Shown piece by piece: positions 14,481-18,955 of a stretch of 18,955 nt of DNA. The stretch's first letter is position 1. Every line of letters begins with the position of its first letter. A program made the translations under genes and the position numbers. Origin of the DNA: CAZOHN01 sp964579325. GTDB lineage: Bacteria > Pseudomonadota > Alphaproteobacteria > Rhodobacterales > Rhodobacteraceae. The notes under the pieces were generated by a model. The model searched no databases. It had not been told where the DNA came from and saw only the letters and a list, made by a program, of their open reading frames with translations. The DNA is taken from positions 1 through 18,955 of the forward strand of contig CAZOHN010000048.1 of NCBI GenBank assembly GCA_964579325.1. The letters run 5' to 3'.

Positions 14481-15023
14481 GTAGTCGACTTCGGGGTCCG
14501 GCGGCGCAGACGGCGTCCGCACCATCCGCGAGCGCCAGCGTTCCAGTTCGGCATGCTGGTCGAGGCTCATCTCGGCATAGGCGCGATAGTAGACGTTCAG
14601 CCGGAACACCCTCTCCAGGAGGCGGCCGTCGTTCGCGCGACGGTACTCAAGGTCGAAGGCCGCGAGATCGTCGCGGATCGAGGGTGTCACGCCGTAACGG
14701 CGGGTGTGCGACAGGAGCGCCGAGTCGCTTGCCGGGATTCCGGCGCGGGCCACCGCAGCGGGATTTCCGCCGAGCGCCGCAACGGCGTCCTCGCGGGGCG
14801 TCGGATCGGTACGGTTGGTCCCGCCGGGTGTCGGCTCGGGCAGTGCGGCATAATCCTCGGGTTGTTCCAGCGGTCTGGCCGGCAGGATCGCGAATTCGTC
14901 CGGCGTGTCGATGTTCGCCCTGACATTCATCAACTGCGGCTCGCGGTTGCGGTTTCCGCAGCCCGTCACGAGCGCCGCAGCAAGGACCACCATCCCCAGC
15001 TTCGCCCAGACCTTCGCCTGCAT
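14478..15023 (-). CDS. DUF3035 family lipoprotein (BamF-type)
   Basis: This 181-residue lipoprotein has an N-terminal signal with lipobox VTGC (V19 to C22) and should be anchored to a membrane after LspA cleavage, most likely the outer membrane. The mature part starts NRNREPQLMNVRANIDTPDEFAILPARPLEQP, a conserved opening of the DUF3035 family. That family is named after BamF, a subunit of the Caulobacter outer-membrane beta-barrel assembly machine; the link is from memory of the family name. The middle is a proline- and threonine-rich linker, the end is charged and helical. The ATG at 15023-15021 was preferred because the signal peptide starts there; an ATG at 15044-15042 would add seven residues. 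It lies 53 bases after lspA on the same strand, so the processing enzyme and a substrate are coexpressed. Confidence 0.82.
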   Translation of the reverse strand: MQAKVWAKLGMVVLAAALVTGCGNRNREPQLMNVRANIDTPDEFAILPARPLEQPEDYAALPEPTPGGTNRTDPTPREDAVAALGGNPAAVARAGIPASDSALLSHTRRYGVTPSIRDDLAAFDLEYRRANDGRLLERVFRLNVYYRAYAEMSLDQHAELERWRSRMVRTPSAPPDPEVDY

Positions 15024-15076
15024 GCCTTGTCCCCGTGCCGCCATTTTGCACCGTTTAGCGCGAAAGCTCGGCCGCG

Positions 15077-15547
15077 TCACGGGGTCTTCTCCCGCCCGGC
15101 GAAGAACACCAGCCCCAGCGCGCCGAGGAAGATCGAGATGTCGGCCACGTTGAAGGCGTAGGGGTTGTCGACCCCGCAGCAGGACATGTTGAGGAAATCG
15201 GCCACCGCGCCATAGAGCACCCGGTCCACCACGTTGCCGAGCGCCCCGCCCACCAGAAGTCCCGCCGAAACCTGCGCGCGCAGGTTGTCGGGCTCCTGCC
15301 GGATCCAGTGGATCACCCAGGCCGAGATCGCCAGCGCGACAGCAATCAGGATCCAGCGCGTTGCGTCGGCCTCGCCGGATAGCAGCCCGAAGTTCACGCC
15401 CCGATTCCACGCCATGCGGAAGTTCAGGTAAGGCGGAAGCACGTCGATCGAGTACCGCTCGGCGAGGTTCATGGCATGAACCACGGCGTATTTCGTCGCC
15501 TGGTCGAGCGTGAAGACCGCCGCGCTGATGAGGAAAAGGGTCCGCAT
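15077..15547 (-). CDS. lspA: Lipoprotein signal peptidase (signal peptidase II)
   Basis: LspA cuts the signal peptide of prolipoproteins just before the lipidated cysteine, in the inner membrane. The 156-residue product has the usual four-helix layout and both catalytic aspartates: D108 in GNVVDRVLYG and D136 in FNVADISIF, with N105 and N133 in their expected places. Also typical are the early LDQATKY segment and the AWNRGVNFGLLSG loop. A small CC pair (NMSCCGVDNP) between the catalytic motifs is unusual for the family in general. The ATG overlaps the purH stop by one base (TGATG), showing tight coupling with a purine biosynthesis gene, an arrangement I associate with Rhodobacterales. Confidence 0.96.
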   Translation of the reverse strand: MRTLFLISAAVFTLDQATKYAVVHAMNLAERYSIDVLPPYLNFRMAWNRGVNFGLLSGEADATRWILIAVALAISAWVIHWIRQEPDNLRAQVSAGLLVGGALGNVVDRVLYGAVADFLNMSCCGVDNPYAFNVADISIFLGALGLVFFAGREKTP

Positions 15548-17151
15548 CAGTGCCGGAAGTGCCGCATGCCGGTGAAAACCATCGCAAGCCCCTTGTCGTC
15601 GGCTGCCGCGATCACATCGGCATCGCGGACCGACCCGCCGGGCTGGATGATCGCGGTCGCCCCGGCCTCGGCGGCCGTCAGAAGGCCGTCGGGAAAGGGG
15701 AAGAACGCGTCCGACGCCACCACAGCACCTTGCGTGAGCGGGTGCGGCAGGCCCAGCGCCTCGGCCATGTCCTGCGCCTTGCGGGCGGCGATCCGCGTGC
15801 TGTCCACCCGGCTCATCTGCCCCGCGCCGATCCCCACCGTGGCGCGATCGCGGACATAGACGATGGCGTTCGACTTGACGTGCTTGGCGACCTTCCAGGC
15901 GAACAGCATGTCGGCGACTTCGGCCTCGGTCGGCGCCCGCTTCGTCACCACGCGCAGGTCCGCCGCCTTCAACTCGCCCGAGTCGCGGTCCTGCACCAGG
16001 AACCCGCCCGCGACCTGCCGGACCGCGAGCGCGCGAGCGCGCGGGTCGGGCAGCGCGCCGGTCGTCAGGAGCCGCAGGTTCTTCTTCTCGGCGAAGACCG
16101 CGCGGGCGCCTTCGTCTGCCTCGGGCGCGATCACGACCTCGGTGAAGATCTGCACGATCTCCTCCGCCGTCGCCCGGTCGAGCGGGCGGTTCAGTGCCAC
16201 GATCCCGCCGAAGGCCGAAGTGCGGTCGCAGTCGTAGGCGCGCAGGTAAGCCTCGCGCAGTGTCGTCGCGCGGGCGACGCCGCAGGGGTTGGCGTGCTTG
16301 ATGATCGCGCAGGCCGGGCCTTCCGCCGCCGCGAATTCCGCCACGAGCTCGAACGCCGCGTCAGTATCGTTGATGTTGTTGTAGCTGAGCTCCTTGCCCT
16401 GCCACTGCCGCGCGGTCGCAACGCCGGGCCGATCCGACCCGTCGCGGTAGAAGGCCGCCGCCTGGTGCGGGTTCTCGCCGTAGCGCAGGGTCTGGGCGAG
16501 CGTCCCGGCAAAGGCGCGGCGGCGCGGGGCGGCGTCGCCGATTGTGCCCGCCATCCAGGCCGAGACGGCGGCGTCGTAGGCCGCCGTCCGGGCATAGGCC
16601 GTGGCCGCCAGCCGCTGGCGGAAGCTCAGGCGCGTGGCGCCGCCGTTCGCCTCAAGTTCGACCAGAAGCGCGCCGTAATCCTCCGGATCGGTCACGACCG
16701 ACACGAATTCGTGGTTCTTGGCTGCCGCGCGGATCATCGCGGGGCCGCCGATGTCGATGTTCTCGACCGCCTCGGCATAACCCGCCCCCTTCGCCACGGT
16801 GGCCTCGAACGGGTAGAGGTTGACCACGAGGAGGTCGATCGGTGCGATCCCGTGCGCCTCCATCGCCGTCACATGGGCCGGGTCGTCGCGCAACGCAAGA
16901 AGCCCGCCATGCACCGCCGGGTGCAACGTCTTGACCCGCCCGTCCATCATCTCGGGAAAGCCCGTGAGCGCCGCCACATCGGTCACGTCGAGCCCCTCGG
17001 CGCGCAGCAGCGCAGCCGTGCCACCGGTCGAGACCAGCGCGATTCCACGGGCGGCAAGCGCGCTTGCGAACTCGACCAGGCCGGTCTTGTCGGAAACGGA
17101 GATCAGCGCGCGCGCAGGCGTCACGAGGGCGGGCGTCACGAGATCGGCCAT
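15547..17151 (-). CDS. purH: Bifunctional AICAR formyltransferase / IMP cyclohydrolase
   Basis: PurH performs the last two steps of de novo IMP synthesis: formylation of AICAR with 10-formyl-tetrahydrofolate, then ring closure. The 534-residue product has the usual length. The N-terminal cyclohydrolase domain shows ALISVSDKTGL, VSTGGTAALL and GRVKTLHPAVHGGLLA; the formyltransferase domain has the catalytic Lys-His pair K285-H286 in IIKHANPCGVA, then TSAFGGIVALN, KHVKSNAIVY, GIGAGQMSRVDS and ASDAFFPFPDG, ending in FTGMRHFRH. The ATG at 17151-17149 has AAAGGAC about nine bases upstream. The N-terminus contains a tandem LVTPA-LVTPA before the first strand, from a 15-base duplication, and looks variable. 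The gene sits 15 bases after the heparinase gene and overlaps lspA. Confidence 0.97.
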   Translation of the reverse strand: MADLVTPALVTPARALISVSDKTGLVEFASALAARGIALVSTGGTAALLRAEGLDVTDVAALTGFPEMMDGRVKTLHPAVHGGLLALRDDPAHVTAMEAHGIAPIDLLVVNLYPFEATVAKGAGYAEAVENIDIGGPAMIRAAAKNHEFVSVVTDPEDYGALLVELEANGGATRLSFRQRLAATAYARTAAYDAAVSAWMAGTIGDAAPRRRAFAGTLAQTLRYGENPHQAAAFYRDGSDRPGVATARQWQGKELSYNNINDTDAAFELVAEFAAAEGPACAIIKHANPCGVARATTLREAYLRAYDCDRTSAFGGIVALNRPLDRATAEEIVQIFTEVVIAPEADEGARAVFAEKKNLRLLTTGALPDPRARALAVRQVAGGFLVQDRDSGELKAADLRVVTKRAPTEAEVADMLFAWKVAKHVKSNAIVYVRDRATVGIGAGQMSRVDSTRIAARKAQDMAEALGLPHPLTQGAVVASDAFFPFPDGLLTAAEAGATAIIQPGGSVRDADVIAAADDKGLAMVFTGMRHFRH

Positions 17152-17166
17152 CGGGCAGCGGTCCTT

Positions 17167-18942
17167 TCAGGTCTGGTCGTCAGGGCCGGGGTCGCTCCCG
17201 GCATAGTCGCGAAGGGTCGATGGGGTCTCAAGCGCCTTGGCCAGCGTCCAGCCCACACGCGCGGCATAATCGGTCATGCGGGAAGAGAGAACGATCTGTT
17301 TTGTCGCGCGCGGCTTGAGCCGACCGCGCTCGAGATAGACGGACGGATCAAGCGACAGGCTACCGACGCCGTCGTGGCGGAACACCCACAACTCGCCCGA
17401 GCGCAGCAGGATCGAAACGGCATTGCCACCCATGTCGAGCGTGGCGTCGGCATCCGGGTGGAGGTGGAACCGGACGGCGAAGGCGACGCCACCGAGGCCG
17501 GTGCTGTCGATCGTCCGGTCCAGCGCGCGGTCGAGCACCCGCCTGTCGTCAGGGCTCAGCGCCGCAAGCGTCTCCTCGCCGGAAAGCGCGCGCCCGTCGG
17601 TGGTGAGGGCAAGCTCGCGGTAGCAGGTCAGGCCGTGCGTGGCGAGCCAGCCGTCGTGACTGAGCGTGAGCCGGTGCTCGCCCTCGCCCTCGCCGCGCTC
17701 GCAGCGCACGTCGCGCGGGGCATCGACCATCAGTTCGGCCCCGGGCACCCCGAGGCGACCCCGGGGCGCGAGACGGGCAGAGGAATAGCCCTCCAGGCAC
17801 AGCGTCGAATGCGACGGGGTAGCGCGCCCCGCCCGGCGCCACTCCTCGCCGAAGGTATCGCCCGCGCCGCAATTGACGATCAGCGGGCGTCGGCCAGAGG
17901 TGAGCTCGAAGGCCAGCGTCGAGGCATGGGCCGCGCCCGAGATCGGACCGGCAGGCGGCGGCGCGGCATCGGCGATCACGCTGGTGCGACCGGCGGTTAC
18001 CCGGGCAAACCCCATGGCAAGCCCATGGCCGGGTGGCGCGCGGACACCTGCCGCCGCGAGCGCCTGGTCGAGGCGGCCCTCCGGCCCCCGCCCCCCGCCG
18101 TGGAACCGGGCCAGACCGCCGTCTGAATGCCGCAAGGCCCGGAGCACCGGCGCAACCCGTTCGATCGCGGCGACGACCTCGCGAGGAACCGGCTTGCCAG
18201 CTTCGGTGAGCGCGGCGACAGCCCAGGTCAGAAGCGTCAGCACCTCGAGAAGCTCTTCGGGGTTACGTGTCGGGATGCCGCCGCCGGGATTGATGCCGTC
18301 CGCACATTCGCGCGCCAGCGCCACGGCTGCAGGAGTTGCCCGGTCGCCCATGCCGATAAGGCCGAGGCCCGCGCAGATCAGCCCGGTCAGCGCCTCGAAG
18401 CGCGGCAATCCGGGCCGGGCACTGCGCCAACGCCGGGACAGGAACACGGTCTGCCGGGTGAGCGCGGCGTAGAACCGGTCCTGCGTGGCGCGATCCTGAC
18501 CGGCCAGGAGCATCAGTGCATGGTGCATCCATCGCAGTGTCCGGCGCGCCGTGATGTCGGCCGTCCAGCCCGGGCCGACACCGGAACCGGACCTCTCGAT
18601 CCATTCGCCGACCCAGTCCTTGGCGAGACACCGGGCGGCCGGGTCGGGAACGGCGGCGAGGTCGTCGAGCCAGCGGAAGCCATGACGCTCGGCGTCGAAG
18701 GCGGGCACCGGGGCCGTCACGTCCCAGATCGAGACACCCGGCGCCTCGACAAGGTGCCCCGCCAGAAGAAAATTGCCGGCCATGAGTTGTCTGCCACGCG
18801 CAACAGACCCGAACGAGCGCGGCTCGGGCTGCGCGACGAACCCGGTCGCAGGGCGTGCGAAAGACGCGAGGCGCGCATGTGCCGCGTTCGCCAGCCGGGC
18901 ACGCCGCTCGGCCCAGGAGTCGGTTGCGCTCGCGCCTGTCAT
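17167..18942 (-). CDS. Heparinase II/III family protein, substrate unknown
   Basis: The 591-residue product has the two-part layout of heparinase II/III-like proteins: an N-terminal, largely helical (alpha/alpha toroid) region with WRSARPG, FEALTGLICAGLGL and GGIPTRNPEELLEVL, and a C-terminal beta-rich domain. In the latter, AHASTLAFELTSGRRPLIVNCG (His at 339) and RATPSHSTLCLEG (His at 378) correspond to conserved blocks of the family. No signal peptide is visible at the N-terminus, unusual for a secreted lyase. The ATG at 18942-18940 is within ATGA, hinting that an upstream gene overlaps it just outside the window. It precedes purH by 15 bases. A role in glycan or exopolysaccharide cleavage is the family expectation; real activity is unknown. 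Confidence 0.88.
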   Translation of the reverse strand: MTGASATDSWAERRARLANAAHARLASFARPATGFVAQPEPRSFGSVARGRQLMAGNFLLAGHLVEAPGVSIWDVTAPVPAFDAERHGFRWLDDLAAVPDPAARCLAKDWVGEWIERSGSGVGPGWTADITARRTLRWMHHALMLLAGQDRATQDRFYAALTRQTVFLSRRWRSARPGLPRFEALTGLICAGLGLIGMGDRATPAAVALARECADGINPGGGIPTRNPEELLEVLTLLTWAVAALTEAGKPVPREVVAAIERVAPVLRALRHSDGGLARFHGGGRGPEGRLDQALAAAGVRAPPGHGLAMGFARVTAGRTSVIADAAPPPAGPISGAAHASTLAFELTSGRRPLIVNCGAGDTFGEEWRRAGRATPSHSTLCLEGYSSARLAPRGRLGVPGAELMVDAPRDVRCERGEGEGEHRLTLSHDGWLATHGLTCYRELALTTDGRALSGEETLAALSPDDRRVLDRALDRTIDSTGLGGVAFAVRFHLHPDADATLDMGGNAVSILLRSGELWVFRHDGVGSLSLDPSVYLERGRLKPRATKQIVLSSRMTDYAARVGWTLAKALETPSTLRDYAGSDPGPDDQT

Positions 18943-18955
18943 GCCTCGCCGCTCG

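Noticed and set aside
15550..18126. Very long plus-strand open frame (858 codons) across purH and the heparinase gene
   Set aside because: It is antisense to two well-recognised genes, its translation is rich in Arg/Gly/His with no domain, and high-GC DNA commonly leaves such frames open.
1..18955. CRISPR arrays, insertion sequences, phage or defence genes, tRNA and rRNA genes
   Set aside because: I saw no direct repeat series, transposase or integrase motif, terminal repeats, or tRNA cloverleaf; every stretch over 180 bases is filled by a recognised coding gene.

Overview
The window is a gene-dense, high-GC stretch that reads as core chromosome of a Rhodobacteraceae-type alphaproteobacterium. 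The support is inferential: strong G/C bias at third codon positions, frequent GTG starts and ATGA/TGATG overlaps, a DUF3035 (BamF-type) lipoprotein gene next to lspA and purH, a heparinase II/III gene upstream of purH, a TauE/SafE gene paired with a TIGR02186-type gene, and a MutL with a C-terminal endonuclease motif. I see no rRNA, tRNA, insertion sequence, prophage, CRISPR array or toxin/defence gene.

Plus-strand half (1-8648). The window opens inside an Nfu-type Fe-S scaffold gene, followed with almost no spacing by tsaB (t6A tRNA modification) and rimI (N-acetyltransferase). After a 177-base intergenic region comes a compact five-gene operon: a BMP-family periplasmic binding protein, a double-ATPase ABC protein, two permeases and a purine nucleoside phosphorylase. 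The genes touch or overlap by a base, which suggests one transcript that imports purine nucleosides and splits them into base plus (deoxy)ribose-1-phosphate. After 83 bases comes a TauE/SafE permease whose end overlaps the start of a TIGR02186-type secreted, membrane-anchored protein of unknown function.

Minus-strand half (8650-18942). In transcription order, from right to left, these are: heparinase II/III family protein, purH, lspA and the DUF3035 lipoprotein gene; a 90-base gap with a hairpin and a possible promoter; two M16 peptidase-family genes (one with the zinc motif, one without); a 52-base gap with a nested inverted repeat that covers the mutL start; then mutL and rmuC. The last plus-strand gene and rmuC converge with only one base between their stop codons.

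Together the genes cover tRNA modification, Fe-S assembly, purine supply (salvage by the BMP operon, de novo by purH), envelope lipoprotein maturation, envelope or periplasmic proteolysis, and DNA repair. I did not find a clearly new system. The least explained parts are the TauE/TIGR02186 pair, the heparinase-like protein with no obvious substrate, and the structured RNA at the mutL start.
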